From contig JBQTIR010000011.1 in assembly GCA_052387905.1 (NCBI GenBank), forward strand, positions 124,001 to 188,000: a stretch of DNA of 64,000 nucleotides, written 5' to 3'. Both the position numbers and the translations under genes were made by a program. The first letter of the stretch is position 1; every line of letters starts with the position of its first letter. Source of the stretch: JBQTII01 sp052387905. GTDB lineage: Bacteria > Actinomycetota > Actinomycetes > Sporichthyales > Sporichthyaceae. Positions 42,462 through 51,523 of the stretch are shown here, piece by piece. Below the pieces are notes generated by a model. The model did no database searches and had not been told where the DNA came from. It was given only the letters and a program-made list of their open reading frames with translations.

Positions 42462-42483
42462 AACTGCCGAGCCTAGTGGTGGG

Positions 42484-43179
42484 TCAGGGAACGAAGTGGT
42501 AGCCCATGCCGGGGTCGGTGATCAGGTAGCGGGGGTGGGACGGGTCCGGCTCGAGCTTGCGCCGCAGGGCGGCCAGGTAGACGCGCAGGTAGTTGGTCTC
42601 GGTGCCGTACGCCGGTCCCCAGACCTCCTGGAGCAGGGTCTTCGACGCGACGTGGCGCCCGCTGTTGCGCACCAGCACGTCGAGCAGGCCCCACTCGGTC
42701 GGGGTGAGGCGCACCGGGTCGCCGGCGCTCGTGCGCACCGTGCGGGCGGCCAGGTCGACGGTGAAGTCGGCCGTCGTCACGACTGGGTTGACCCCGGCCG
42801 GGGTCTCCCCCCGCCGCAGCGCCGCGCGAACCCGGGCGAGCAGTTCGTCCATGCCGAACGGCTTGGTGACGTAGTCATCGGCACCGGCGTCCAATGCCGC
42901 GACCTTCTGCGCCTGATCCTCACGGGCGGACAGGACCAGAATCGGCGCGGTGCACCACGGCCGCAGGCCCAGGATCACCTCCACCCCGTCGAGGTCGGGC
43001 AGGCCGAGGTCGAGGATCACCAGGTCCGGGACCCGGCGGGCTGCCTCACGTAGCGCGCTCGCACCATCCGGGGCCGTGACGACGTCGTAGTGCCGGGCCC
43101 GCAGGTTGATGGCCAGCGCGCGCAGCAGCGACGGCTCGTCGTCGACCACCAGCACCACCGGCGCCGCGGCGGAAGTCAT
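42484..43179 (-). CDS. kdpE: KdpE-like response regulator
   Basis: The 231-residue OmpR-family regulator has a receiver domain (about 7-120) with VVDDEPS, the phosphorylated aspartate in VILDLGLPD, and VTKPFG, then a winged-helix domain (about 135-228) ending YLITDPGMGYHFVP. KdpE in other bacteria switches on kdpFABC at low potassium. No kdpFABC genes lie in this window. The ATG at 43179 was preferred over upstream in-frame starts; the kinase gene ends 85 bases before it. Confidence 0.85.
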   Translation of the reverse strand: MTSAAAPVVLVVDDEPSLLRALAINLRARHYDVVTAPDGASALREAARRVPDLVILDLGLPDLDGVEVILGLRPWCTAPILVLSAREDQAQKVAALDAGADDYVTKPFGMDELLARVRAALRRGETPAGVNPVVTTADFTVDLAARTVRTSAGDPVRLTPTEWGLLDVLVRNSGRHVASKTLLQEVWGPAYGTETNYLRVYLAALRRKLEPDPSHPRYLITDPGMGYHFVP

Positions 43180-43264
43180 CGAGTCACCGCCACGGCCAAA
43201 CATGGGAGATGCTGCGTCCTCGCGGGGACCGATTCGGTGTTCATGGCGAGCTCGCTGCGCTCGC

Positions 43265-44698
43265 TCATCGCGCCGCTGCCGGGGCACGCTGTGCGGTCGG
43301 CAGGGTCACCGTCATCGTCATGCCGCCGCCGGGGGTGTGGGTGGGCGTGAGCGCACCGCCGACGGCCTCGGTGAACCCGCGGGCGATCGCCAGGCCCAGT
43401 CCGACGCCGGTGCAGTCACGGCCGCGGTCATCACGGCGTTGGAACGGGACGAAGATGCGATCCCACTCCGCCTCGGGGACACCGGGCCCGCGGTCGACGA
43501 CGTCGAAGCTCACCGCTCCATTCTCGGTGACGCCGGCCCGCACCTGAACCGGCATCCCGGCCGGGGCGAAGCGCAGGGCGTTCGCGACGAGGTTGGCGAG
43601 CACCCGCTCCAGCAGTCCCGCGTCAGCAGCGACGAGCGGGAGGTTCTCCGGCACGTCGACCACGACCGCGTCCGGCGGGACGTCGACGAGTGCGCGGGCG
43701 ACCAGTTCCTCCGGCGCGACGGGGCGCAGGTCCACCGAGAGCACGCCGGACTGAAGCCTGCTCAGATCGAGCAGGTTGGCCACCAGGTCGTCGAGGCGGT
43801 CCGCGCCGGACTCGATCTGGGCCAGGAACTCGGCCTCGTGCTCGGGCGCCCACACCACGTCCACCTGGCGCAGGCTGGAGACCGCGGCCTTGATCGCGGC
43901 CAGGGGAGTTCGCAGGTCGTGCCCCACCGCCGCGAGCAGCACCGCCCGCAGGCGGTCCACCTCAGCAAGTTCGCGCGCCGATGCCGCTTCCCCGGCCAGG
44001 CGCTGGTTGTCCCAGGCCCGCGCAGCGGCGGCGGCGAGGCGCCCGAGCATGCGCCGGTCCTCGGCGAACAACGTGGGGCCCTCCGCCACCAGCCGCAGGC
44101 CGCCGCCGGCATCGGCGGAGATCACCGGCGGACCGACCATCGGCGGCCCGACCGCCCCGACGGCGACCTCGCGGCCGGGCCCGCGGGCCCACAGCGCCAC
44201 CGAGGTCATCCCGAAGCTCTCGCGTACCTGCTCCAGCACATCGCGCAGAGCGTCGTCGTGCACGGGCGCGGAGGCTAGCTCGGAGAGCACCCCCGCTTCG
44301 AGTTCGCTGCGGTCCGCCGCGGCCCGGGCGCGAGCCGCGAGTTCGACGACGACGGTCACCGCGATGGCGACGAGTAGGAAGGTGATGATCGCGATGACGT
44401 CGACGTGGTGGGCGACCGTGAATTTTCCGTAGGGCTCGGTGAAACCCTGGTTCGCGAGCAGGAAGGCCGCGCCGGCGGTCCCGAGGGCCGGCAGGGTTCC
44501 GCCGGTCACCGCCACCACCACCACGAGCAGCAGGTAGAGCAGCAGCGCGCTCTCCAGCCCGACGTCGCTGCGCACCGGCAGCAGCGCACCGGTCAGCGCC
44601 GGCAGCGCGAGCACGGCGACCAGCACCCCGACGCGTCGACGCCGTCCGGTCAGTGCGCCTCCGACACCCCGCGGTGCTGCCACGCCGTCCAGTCTCAC
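43265..44698 (-). CDS. KdpD-like sensor kinase without N-terminal KdpD/USP domains
   Basis: The 477-residue kinase starts at the GTG at 44698. It has the four-helix DUF4118 membrane region of KdpD (about 20-120), a GAF-like domain (140-225), and a histidine kinase core with GHDLRTPL, the N-box LANLVANALRF, DRGPGVP and GVGLGLAI. The large cytoplasmic N-terminal KdpD and USP domains (about 370 residues in E. coli) are absent. Truncated KdpD forms occur in other Actinobacteria. It lies 23 bases after a KimA-like gene. Confidence 0.85.
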   Translation of the reverse strand: MRLDGVAAPRGVGGALTGRRRRVGVLVAVLALPALTGALLPVRSDVGLESALLLYLLLVVVVAVTGGTLPALGTAGAAFLLANQGFTEPYGKFTVAHHVDVIAIITFLLVAIAVTVVVELAARARAAADRSELEAGVLSELASAPVHDDALRDVLEQVRESFGMTSVALWARGPGREVAVGAVGPPMVGPPVISADAGGGLRLVAEGPTLFAEDRRMLGRLAAAAARAWDNQRLAGEAASARELAEVDRLRAVLLAAVGHDLRTPLAAIKAAVSSLRQVDVVWAPEHEAEFLAQIESGADRLDDLVANLLDLSRLQSGVLSVDLRPVAPEELVARALVDVPPDAVVVDVPENLPLVAADAGLLERVLANLVANALRFAPAGMPVQVRAGVTENGAVSFDVVDRGPGVPEAEWDRIFVPFQRRDDRGRDCTGVGLGLAIARGFTEAVGGALTPTHTPGGGMTMTVTLPTAQRAPAAAR

Positions 44699-44721
44699 AT
44701 CCCGGCGGCGGCGCCGGTGCC

Positions 44722-46710
44722 CTACGGGGTGCGGCGCGCTTCGAGTTCCTCGGCCGACCCGAGCTGCCACGGCACGCTGGTCACCATGACGCCTGGCTGG
44801 AACAGCAGCCGTGCCTTGAGCCGCAAGGCGGTCTGGTTATGCAGCAGCTGCTCCCACCATTTGCCGACGACGTACTCCGGGATGAAGACCGCCACCACGT
44901 CGCGGGGCGAGTCGCGCCGCACGTTGCGGATGTAGTCCAGCAGCGGCCCGCTGACGTCGCGGTAGGGCGAATCGAGCACGGTCAAGGTCACCGGGATCTC
45001 GCGTTCGGCCCATTCCGCCAGTAGACGACGCGTCGATTCCGGCGAGGTCTGCACCGTGAGCGCGGTGAGGGTGTCCGGGCGGATCGCGCGGGCGAAGGCG
45101 AGGGCGCGCAACGCGGGAGTGTGCAGGCGGGAGATCAGCACGACGGCGTGGATCCGGCTGGGCAGCGTCACGCCGGCCGGCGGCGGGGTCAGGTCGACGA
45201 TCACCCGGTCATAGTGGCGACGGATCGCCCGCATCATCACGAACAGGATCGGCATGGCGATCACGACGAGGTAGGCGCCGTGGGTGAACTTGGTGACCAG
45301 GACGATCACCAGCACGGCGCCGGTGAAGGTGAGACCGACAGCGTTGATGATCCGCGAACGCTTCATCCGCGCGCGTTCGCGCGGGCGGGTTTCGGTGCGC
45401 AGCAACCGGTTCCAGTGCCGCACCATCCCGGTCTGCCCGAGCGTGAAGGAGACGAAGACGCCGATGATGTAGAGCTGGATCAGCCGCGTGACCTCGGCAT
45501 CGAAGGCGATCACCAGGAGCCCGGCGGCCACCGCGAGCAGCACGATCCCGTTGCTGAACGCGAGCCGGTCCCCGCGCTGGCGCAACTGGCGGGGCAGGAA
45601 GCGGTCGTGGGCCAGGACCGAGCCGAGCACCGGGAAGCCGTTGTAGGCGGTGTTGGCCGCGAAGAACAGCACGAGCGCGGTGACTGCGGCCAGGAAGATG
45701 AACGGCACCGAGCCGTCCCCGAAGACCGCGGCGGCGACCTGGGCGATGATCGGTTCCTGGTGGTAGTCCGGCCCGGCCGGCACCCCGTTGATCAGGATGT
45801 CGGTCTCCGGGTGCTCCGAGACCTTGATCTCGCTGCGCATCCCGAGCGCCACCAGACCGGTGAACATGGTCACCGCCAGCAGGCCCATCACGGCCAGCGT
45901 GGCGGCGGCGTTCTTGCTCTTGGGCTCCCGGAAAGCGGGCACCCCATTGGCGATCGCCTCGACCCCGGTCAGGGCCGCGCAGCCGGACGCGAATGCACGC
46001 AGCATGAGGAACACCAGGGCGAAGCCCGCAATTTCGGTTTGCTCCGCGATCACCTCGTAGTCGGCGGTCGGCGCTCGTAGGTCATCGCCCAGCACGTAGC
46101 TCTTGACCAGTCCCCACACCACCAGGACGAGCACGCCGACCACGAAGGCGTAAGCGGGGATCGCGAAGGCGCTGCCGGCCTCCTTGACACCACGCAGATT
46201 CACCAGCGTCAGCAATACGATGATGCCCAGCGCGACCGGTACCTTGTGCTCGCCGACCCACGGGATCGCGGCGCCGAGGTTGTCCACGCCGGCCGCCACC
46301 GAGACCGCCACCGTCAGGACGTAGTCGACCAGCAGCGCGCTCGCCACCGTCAGCCCACCGGTCTGGCCGAGGTTGACCATTGCGACCTCGTAGTCACCGC
46401 CCCCGCTGGGGTAGGCGTGCACGGTTTGCCGGTAGGAGGCGACCACGGTCGCCATCAGGATCGCGACCGCGAGGGCGAACCACAGGCTGTGGGTGAAGTA
46501 CGCGGTGCCGGCGATCGAGAGAACCAGGAAGATCTCCTGGGGCGCGTAGGCCACCGAACTCAGTGGGTCGGAGGCGAAGATCGGCAGCGCGATCCGTTTA
46601 CGCAGCAGGGTCTCGCCGAGGCGGTCGCTACGCATCGGCGCACCGAGGAGCAGGCGCTTAGGCAGGTGGGAGAGCTTCACCGCATCAGGGAACAACGGCG
46701 ATACGGGCAC
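44722..46710 (-). CDS. APC-superfamily permease, KimA-like (probable potassium transporter), copy 2
   Basis: The 662-residue protein has about 12 membrane helices (residues 45-480) and a cytoplasmic C-terminal domain (about 500-655) with TLPSRIHAVVLISRLH and FIPEYVVGKWWEQLLHNQ. This layout matches KimA (formerly YdaO) proteins, proton-potassium symporters controlled by c-di-AMP. It could also be annotated as an amino acid permease. The GTG at 46710 is the outermost start; a GTG at 46680 aligns with the start of the paralog. It lies directly before the kdpD/kdpE-like genes. Confidence 0.78.
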   Translation of the reverse strand: MPVSPLFPDAVKLSHLPKRLLLGAPMRSDRLGETLLRKRIALPIFASDPLSSVAYAPQEIFLVLSIAGTAYFTHSLWFALAVAILMATVVASYRQTVHAYPSGGGDYEVAMVNLGQTGGLTVASALLVDYVLTVAVSVAAGVDNLGAAIPWVGEHKVPVALGIIVLLTLVNLRGVKEAGSAFAIPAYAFVVGVLVLVVWGLVKSYVLGDDLRAPTADYEVIAEQTEIAGFALVFLMLRAFASGCAALTGVEAIANGVPAFREPKSKNAAATLAVMGLLAVTMFTGLVALGMRSEIKVSEHPETDILINGVPAGPDYHQEPIIAQVAAAVFGDGSVPFIFLAAVTALVLFFAANTAYNGFPVLGSVLAHDRFLPRQLRQRGDRLAFSNGIVLLAVAAGLLVIAFDAEVTRLIQLYIIGVFVSFTLGQTGMVRHWNRLLRTETRPRERARMKRSRIINAVGLTFTGAVLVIVLVTKFTHGAYLVVIAMPILFVMMRAIRRHYDRVIVDLTPPPAGVTLPSRIHAVVLISRLHTPALRALAFARAIRPDTLTALTVQTSPESTRRLLAEWAEREIPVTLTVLDSPYRDVSGPLLDYIRNVRRDSPRDVVAVFIPEYVVGKWWEQLLHNQTALRLKARLLFQPGVMVTSVPWQLGSAEELEARRTP

Positions 46711-46743
46711 AAAGAACCGCGTTGACGGCTCTCTAGCGGCCGG

Positions 46744-46775
46744 GCCCGCGCTCTTGACGCGCTTTTAGCGCGGGC
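46744..46775 (-). terminator. nested hairpins between the two KimA-like genes
   Basis: GCCCGCGCT (46744-46752) and AGCGCGGGC (46767-46775) form a perfect 9-bp stem. An alternative stem, CGCGCT (46758-46763) with AGCGCG (46767-46772), uses the same right arm with a three-base loop. The structure starts just after the first KimA-like gene (stop at 46779). It may end or weaken transcription into the second copy. Confidence 0.45.
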
Positions 46776-46778
46776 GGA

Positions 46779-48761
46779 CTACGACGGCACCTCGGGTGTG
46801 ATGGGGGGCACTTGCTCGCCCGCGGCCGCCCGGGCACTGCCCAGTTGCCAGGGCACGCTGATCACCATCACCCCGGGCTGGAAGAGCAAGCGGGCCTTGA
46901 TCCGCAGCGGGGTCTGGTTGTGGAGCAGTTGCTCCCACCACTTGCCCACGACGTACTCCGGCACAAACACGGCGACGACGTCGCGCGGACCGGCCAGCCG
47001 GACGTTGCGCACGTACTCCAGCACCGGGCGCGTCACCTCGCGGTAGGGCGAGTCGAGCACCGTCAACGGCACCGGGATGTCGCGCTCGGCCCACTCCAGT
47101 AGGAGCGCTGCACTGCCCGCGGGGTCGGTCTGCACGGTGACCGCGACGAGGGTGTCCGGCCGGGTGGCCCGGGCAAAGGCCAGCGCACGCAGGGTCGGGG
47201 TGTGCAGCCGGGAGACCAGCACGACGCCGTGGATGCGGCTGGGCAGCGTGACGCCACCGGGCGGTGGGGCGAGTTCGGCGTCGACTGCGTCATAGTGACG
47301 GTTGATCACCTGCATGACGGAGAAGACCAGGGCCATTGCCACCCCCACGACCCAGGTGCCGTCGGTGAACTGGGTGATGACCACGACGGTCAGCACCGTG
47401 CCGGTCAGCAGGGAACCCGTCGCGTTGACTGCCCGGTTGCGATGGATACGACGTCGGGCACGCTGGTCGGTCTCGGTGCGCAGCAGTGTGGTCCAGTGCC
47501 GCACCATGCCGGCCTGCCCGACAGTGAAGGACACGAAGACCGCGACGATGTAGAGGCTGATCAGTTGGCTGACGTCGGCATCGGCGACGTAGACCAAGAT
47601 GCCGGCGGCCACCGCGAGCACGATGATCCCGTTGCTGAACGCCAACCGGTCGCCGCGCTGGTGCAACTGTTTGGGCAGAAACCGGTCGCGGGCCAGGATG
47701 GACCCGAGCACGGGGAAGCCGTTGAAGGACGTGTTGGCGGCGAGGAACAGGATCAGCGACGCGGCCAGGGTCAGGAACACGTAGGCCCCCGAGCCGTCAC
47801 CGAAGACCGCGGCGCCGGTCTGGGCGATGATCGGTTCCTGGACGTAGTCCGGCCCGGCCGGGGCTCCGTTGATCAGCAGGTTGTTTGCGGGGTCGGCGGC
47901 GACCCGCATGTCGGTGAGCGAGCCCAGCGCGACGAGGCCGATGAACATCGTGGCGGCCGCGGTCCCCATCACCGCGAGGGTGAGGGCGGCGTTGCGGCCC
48001 TTGGGTACGCGGAACTGCGGCACGCCGTTGGCGGAAAGCTCGATGCCGGTCAGCGCCACGGCGCCGGAGGAGAACGCGCGCACGACCAGGAGCACCACGG
48101 CGAGGGTCCCCAGATCCGTCATCTCCGGCCGGATCACGAAATCCGCGCTGGGGGCACGCAGGTCGTCGTCGAGCACGAGGGCGCGCACCAGCCCCACCAC
48201 CACCAGCACCAGCACCGCAACGATGAACGCGTAGACCGGCAAAGCGACGACGACGCCGGCCTCGCGGATCCCCCGCAGGTTGATCAGCATCAGCGCCGCG
48301 ATCACGGCGAGGGCCACCCCGACGCGGTGCTCGGCAACGAACGGCACCGCGGCGCCGAGGTTGTCGATGCCGGCCGAGACCGATACCGCAACAGCGATGA
48401 CGTAGTCGACGACCAGCGCGCTGGCCACCGTCAGCCCGCCGCCGCGCCCGAAGTTGGCGGCGGCGACCTCGTAATCACCCCCGCCACCGGGGTAGGCCTG
48501 CACGTTCTGGCGGTAGGAGGCGATGACGATGAGCAGCAAGGCGCTGACTGCGAGCGCAAACCACAGCGTCGTGTCGAAGTAGACGATCCCGGCCAGGGAC
48601 AGCACCAGGAAGATCTCGGTCGGCGCGTAGGCCACCGCGGAAAGCGGGCTGCTGGCGAAGATCGGCAGGGCGATCCGTTTGGGCAGCAGGGTGTCCCCGA
48701 GCCGGTCGCTGCGCATCGGCTGCCCGAGGAGCAGGCGCTTGGGGACGTGGGTGAACCGCAC
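46779..48761 (-). CDS. APC-superfamily permease, KimA-like (probable potassium transporter), copy 1
   Basis: This 660-residue protein is a close paralog of the downstream copy: the same helices, and the same C-terminal domain with VVLVSRLHTPTLRALAFARA and FVPEYVVGKWWEQLLHNQTPLRIKARLLFQPGV-like blocks. The start is GTG at 48761. The 158 bases upstream hold a small hairpin but no recognised c-di-AMP riboswitch. With the second copy and the kdp-like two-component genes it probably makes a potassium uptake and sensing unit. Confidence 0.78.
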   Translation of the reverse strand: MRFTHVPKRLLLGQPMRSDRLGDTLLPKRIALPIFASSPLSAVAYAPTEIFLVLSLAGIVYFDTTLWFALAVSALLLIVIASYRQNVQAYPGGGGDYEVAAANFGRGGGLTVASALVVDYVIAVAVSVSAGIDNLGAAVPFVAEHRVGVALAVIAALMLINLRGIREAGVVVALPVYAFIVAVLVLVVVGLVRALVLDDDLRAPSADFVIRPEMTDLGTLAVVLLVVRAFSSGAVALTGIELSANGVPQFRVPKGRNAALTLAVMGTAAATMFIGLVALGSLTDMRVAADPANNLLINGAPAGPDYVQEPIIAQTGAAVFGDGSGAYVFLTLAASLILFLAANTSFNGFPVLGSILARDRFLPKQLHQRGDRLAFSNGIIVLAVAAGILVYVADADVSQLISLYIVAVFVSFTVGQAGMVRHWTTLLRTETDQRARRRIHRNRAVNATGSLLTGTVLTVVVITQFTDGTWVVGVAMALVFSVMQVINRHYDAVDAELAPPPGGVTLPSRIHGVVLVSRLHTPTLRALAFARATRPDTLVAVTVQTDPAGSAALLLEWAERDIPVPLTVLDSPYREVTRPVLEYVRNVRLAGPRDVVAVFVPEYVVGKWWEQLLHNQTPLRIKARLLFQPGVMVISVPWQLGSARAAAGEQVPPITPEVPS

Positions 48762-48919
48762 GGCCTAACCCAACACCCCGGACCCGGCCCGGGACGCGCC
48801 GACTCCCCGGGCGCCCACCCCGCACTCTGGGTGCGGCCACTCCGACTGTGGCTGCACGCCGCACGTATTGAGGTCCCCGGATGGGTCGGGCGCGCGACCA
48901 GGGTCCAGCCCGACTGCGG

Positions 48920-50356
48920 TCAGTTTCGGCGCAGCAGTGCCAAGAACATCGCATCCGTGCCATGGCGGTGGGGCCAAAGCTGCACGTGCGGGCCCTGGCC
49001 CAGGTCCGGAACTCCGGGGAACAGCGGGCGGGCGTCGAGCATCTCGGCCCGCACGCCCTGGCGGCCCGCCTGGCGCAGTCCGGCCGCGACGACACCCTGG
49101 GTCTCCCCCAGGTGCGGCGAGCAGGTCACGTAAGCGATGAGGCCGCCCGGGCGCACCGAGTGCAGGGCGCTGATCAGCAGGGCGCACTGCAGGTCGAACA
49201 GGCGCCCGACGTCGCCGGGTTCGCGCCGCCACCGAGCTTCCGGGCGACGGCGCAGGGCTCCCAGGCCGGTGCAGGGGGCGTCGACGAGGATCCGGTCGAA
49301 GCATTCCGGCGGCCAGGGCGGGGCGGTGCCGTCCGCGACCACCGTGGCGACGTGATTGTCGGCCCCGCGCAGCGCCGCCGCGACCAGGCCCGCGCGGTGC
49401 GGAGCGAGCTCGGCCGCGACCAGCCGTACGCCGCGCTCGCCCGCGAGTCCGGCAAGCAGCGCAGCTTTGCCGCCGGGCCCGGCGCACATGTCGAGCCAGT
49501 GCGCATCGACTCCGTCGAGGTGGGCGTGGGCGAGGGCGAGGGTGACGAGTTGGCTGCCTTCGTCCTGGACGCCAGCCGCGTGGCTGCGGACCGCGTCCAG
49601 GTCACCGGGGTTGCCGCCAGCCAGCACTGCCCCGACGGGTGAGTACTGCGCTTGCGCCGCTCCGGCGGCGACGAGGTCGGCGACGCTGACGCGGCCGGGC
49701 CGCGCGACGAGGGTCACCCGGGCCGGCACGTTGTTCGCGGCAAGGGCCAGGGAGGTCTGCGCCCAGTCCCCGCCGAGCGCGTCGTGGATCGCCGTCACGA
49801 TCCAGCGCGGGTGCGAGTGGCGTAGCGCGTGGTGCCCGACCGGGTCGGCATCGGCGTCGGGCGCCAGGGCGCTGACCCACGTCTGGAGGTCGTGCGCGCT
49901 GATCCGGCGCAGGATCGCGTTGACGAAGCCGGCCGGGCCGGGACCGACGGCCGCCCGGCACAGCGCCACCGTCGCGGAGACGGCGGCATGGGGGGGAGTG
50001 CGCATCGCGAGCAACTGGTGGGCGCCCAGGCGCAGGACTTCGACGACCCCGGCGTCCAGGTCGGCCAACGGACGGTTCGAACAGGACTCGATCACGGCGT
50101 CGTAGGTGCCCTGCCCGCGCAGCGCCCCGTAAGCGATTTCGGTCGCGAACGCCGCGTCGCGCCCGTCGAGGTGCCGCTCGCGCAGCAGAGCGGGCAGGAC
50201 GAGGTTGGCGTAGGAATCGCGCTCGGCGACCGCGCGCAGCAGGTCGTAGGCGGCCCGACGCGCCGGATCGGCCGGGGCCGCGGCGACCTTACGGGGTGGA
50301 CGTGGTGCACGTGCGGCGGGTTGTTTCGGGCGCGCGGGTCGCCGCGGGGCGTTCAT
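48920..50356 (-). CDS. rsmB: 16S rRNA (cytosine-5) methyltransferase, RsmB type
   Basis: RsmB methylates C967 of 16S rRNA in E. coli. The 478-residue protein has a basic N-terminal tail, a NusB-like RNA-binding domain (about 30-165), and the SAM-dependent domain with CAGPGGKAALLAG, the motif IV cysteine in DAPCTGLGALRRRPEARWR and the motif VI catalytic cysteine in VTCSPH. It follows fmt, the usual order, but 231 bases with three palindromic repeats separate the two genes. Confidence 0.94.
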   Translation of the reverse strand: MNAPRRPARPKQPAARAPRPPRKVAAAPADPARRAAYDLLRAVAERDSYANLVLPALLRERHLDGRDAAFATEIAYGALRGQGTYDAVIESCSNRPLADLDAGVVEVLRLGAHQLLAMRTPPHAAVSATVALCRAAVGPGPAGFVNAILRRISAHDLQTWVSALAPDADADPVGHHALRHSHPRWIVTAIHDALGGDWAQTSLALAANNVPARVTLVARPGRVSVADLVAAGAAQAQYSPVGAVLAGGNPGDLDAVRSHAAGVQDEGSQLVTLALAHAHLDGVDAHWLDMCAGPGGKAALLAGLAGERGVRLVAAELAPHRAGLVAAALRGADNHVATVVADGTAPPWPPECFDRILVDAPCTGLGALRRRPEARWRREPGDVGRLFDLQCALLISALHSVRPGGLIAYVTCSPHLGETQGVVAAGLRQAGRQGVRAEMLDARPLFPGVPDLGQGPHVQLWPHRHGTDAMFLALLRRN

Positions 50357-50373
50357 CGCTGCTCCACCTGCGC

Positions 50374-50419
50374 AACGTCCGAAGCCCCGGTTGCTATAGC
50401 GACCACCTTTTCGGACGTC
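50374..50419. repeat. 46-bp palindromic repeat, copy D
   Basis: The ends are AACGTCCGAA and TTCGGACGTC (one end mismatch), and the inner palindrome is GGTTGCTATAGCGACC. Position 19/28 is T-G here, against C-G in copy A and T-A in copy C. The copy starts 17 bases upstream of the rsmB start. Confidence 0.85.
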
Positions 50420-50465
50420 CGGCGCGGGCCCCCCGAACGCTCGTTCACGCGCGCCACCCCCCGCG

Positions 50466-50511
50466 GACGTCCGACGAAGCGAGCGCTATAGGCCACATCC
50501 GGTCGGACGTC
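50466..50511. repeat. 46-bp palindromic repeat, copy E
   Basis: The ends GACGTCCGAC and GTCGGACGTC form a perfect 10-bp stem. Position 10/37 is C-G here, while copies A-D have A-T, so the pair is kept. The centre is GCTATAG. It is followed after 17 bases by copy F, giving the same 63-base period as A and B. Confidence 0.85.
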
Positions 50512-50528
50512 AGCTCTCCCACCACCGC

Positions 50529-50574
50529 GACGTCCGACGAAGCGAGCGCTATAGGCCACCTTTGGTCGGACGTC
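50529..50574. repeat. 46-bp palindromic repeat, copy F
   Basis: It has the same 10-bp ends and centre as copy E and differs only around repeat positions 32-34. It ends 13 bases before the fmt stop. E and F form a second subfamily beside A-D. Confidence 0.85.
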
Positions 50575-50587
50575 AGATCCTCGCGCC

Positions 50588-51523
50588 TCACGGGGTGGCG
50601 CCTAAACGCTCGCCGGGCGCGGGGCGGGCGCCGCGGGCCCAGTCACCGGCGGGCATGGGGCGCTTGCCGGGAGCGGTGATCTCGCCGAGGGCAACGGCAT
50701 GCGTACCGGTGCCGACCAGGACCTCCTGGCGCCCGACCGCCAGCTGGCCCGGCGCCAGATCATGGTTGTCCTGACGCATCGTCACCGGGCCGACGCGGAC
50801 GCGGTCGCCGCGGAAGCTCGACCAGGGCGCCGGGTCCGGGGTGCATGCGCGGATGAGGCGGTCGATGCGCATGGCGGGTGCGGTCCAGTCGACCTCGGCG
50901 TCGGCGACGCTGAGCTTGGGCGCCAGGCTCACGCCCTCGCCAGGCTGCTCGAGCGCATGCACCGAACCGGAGGAGATCCCGTCCAGGGTGGCGAGCAGCA
51001 GGCCGGCGCCGGCCTCGGCGAGGCGCCCCAGCAGCGCCCCCGAGGTGTCGTCGGGGCGGATCGTCTCGGTCAGCACGCCGAAGACCGGCCCCGCGTCGAG
51101 TTCGCGCACAATCCGGAAAGTGCTCGCCCCGGTAACTTCGTCGCCGGCCAGGACCGAACGCTGGACCGGGGCGGCGCCGCGCCAGGCCGGCAGCAGCGAA
51201 AAATGCAAATTCACCCAGCCGTGTGTCGGAATATCGAGGGCCTCCTGCGGCAGCAGTCCGCCGTAGGCGACGACCGGAGCGCAGTCCGGCGCGATCGCCC
51301 GCAGCCGGTCCAGGAACTCCGGGTCGCGCGGGGTCGGCGGGCGCAAAATCTCCAGGCCCGCCTGCGCGGCCAGTTCGGCGACCGGACTGGGGGTGAGGGT
51401 GCGCCCGCGCCCTGAGGGTGCATCAGGTCGGGTGATGACGGCGACCACTTCGTGGCTGGAGTCCAGCAGGGTGCGCAGCGCCGGGATGGCCACCTGCGGG
51501 GTGCCGGCGAAGGCCAGGCGCAC
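50588..51523 (-). CDS. fmt: methionyl-tRNA formyltransferase
   Basis: Fmt formylates the initiator Met-tRNA with 10-formyl-THF. The 311-residue protein has FAGTPQVAIPAL at the start, the catalytic region NLHFSLLPAWRGAAPVQ and the aspartate in ELDAGPV, then the C-terminal OB-like domain (about 205-300). The GTG start at 51523 shares one base with the def stop, so both are coupled. Confidence 0.96.
   Translation of the reverse strand: MRLAFAGTPQVAIPALRTLLDSSHEVVAVITRPDAPSGRGRTLTPSPVAELAAQAGLEILRPPTPRDPEFLDRLRAIAPDCAPVVAYGGLLPQEALDIPTHGWVNLHFSLLPAWRGAAPVQRSVLAGDEVTGASTFRIVRELDAGPVFGVLTETIRPDDTSGALLGRLAEAGAGLLLATLDGISSGSVHALEQPGEGVSLAPKLSVADAEVDWTAPAMRIDRLIRACTPDPAPWSSFRGDRVRVGPVTMRQDNHDLAPGQLAVGRQEVLVGTGTHAVALGEITAPGKRPMPAGDWARGARPAPGERLGATP

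Noticed and set aside
40662..42483. FMN riboswitch for the riboflavin genes
   Set aside because: The gaps before ribE, ribD and rpe are 14, 7 and 22 bases, too short for the element, so control by FMN would need a distant leader.
42484..44698. Call of a complete kdp operon
   Set aside because: Only regulator and truncated kinase are present; none of kdpF, kdpA, kdpB or kdpC occurs in the window.
47202..49133. A plus-strand open frame of 643 codons opposite the KimA-like gene
   Set aside because: It lies antisense to a clear membrane protein gene, has no transporter-independent homology signal, and its composition (His, Asp, Gly, Gln-rich) is typical of shadow frames in high-GC DNA. Many similar long antisense frames in the window were left out for the same reason.
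50466..50574. CRISPR-like array from repeats with 17-base spacers
   Set aside because: Only two or three units occur together, the repeats are palindromic over their full length and differ between copies, spacers are too short, and there are no cas genes.
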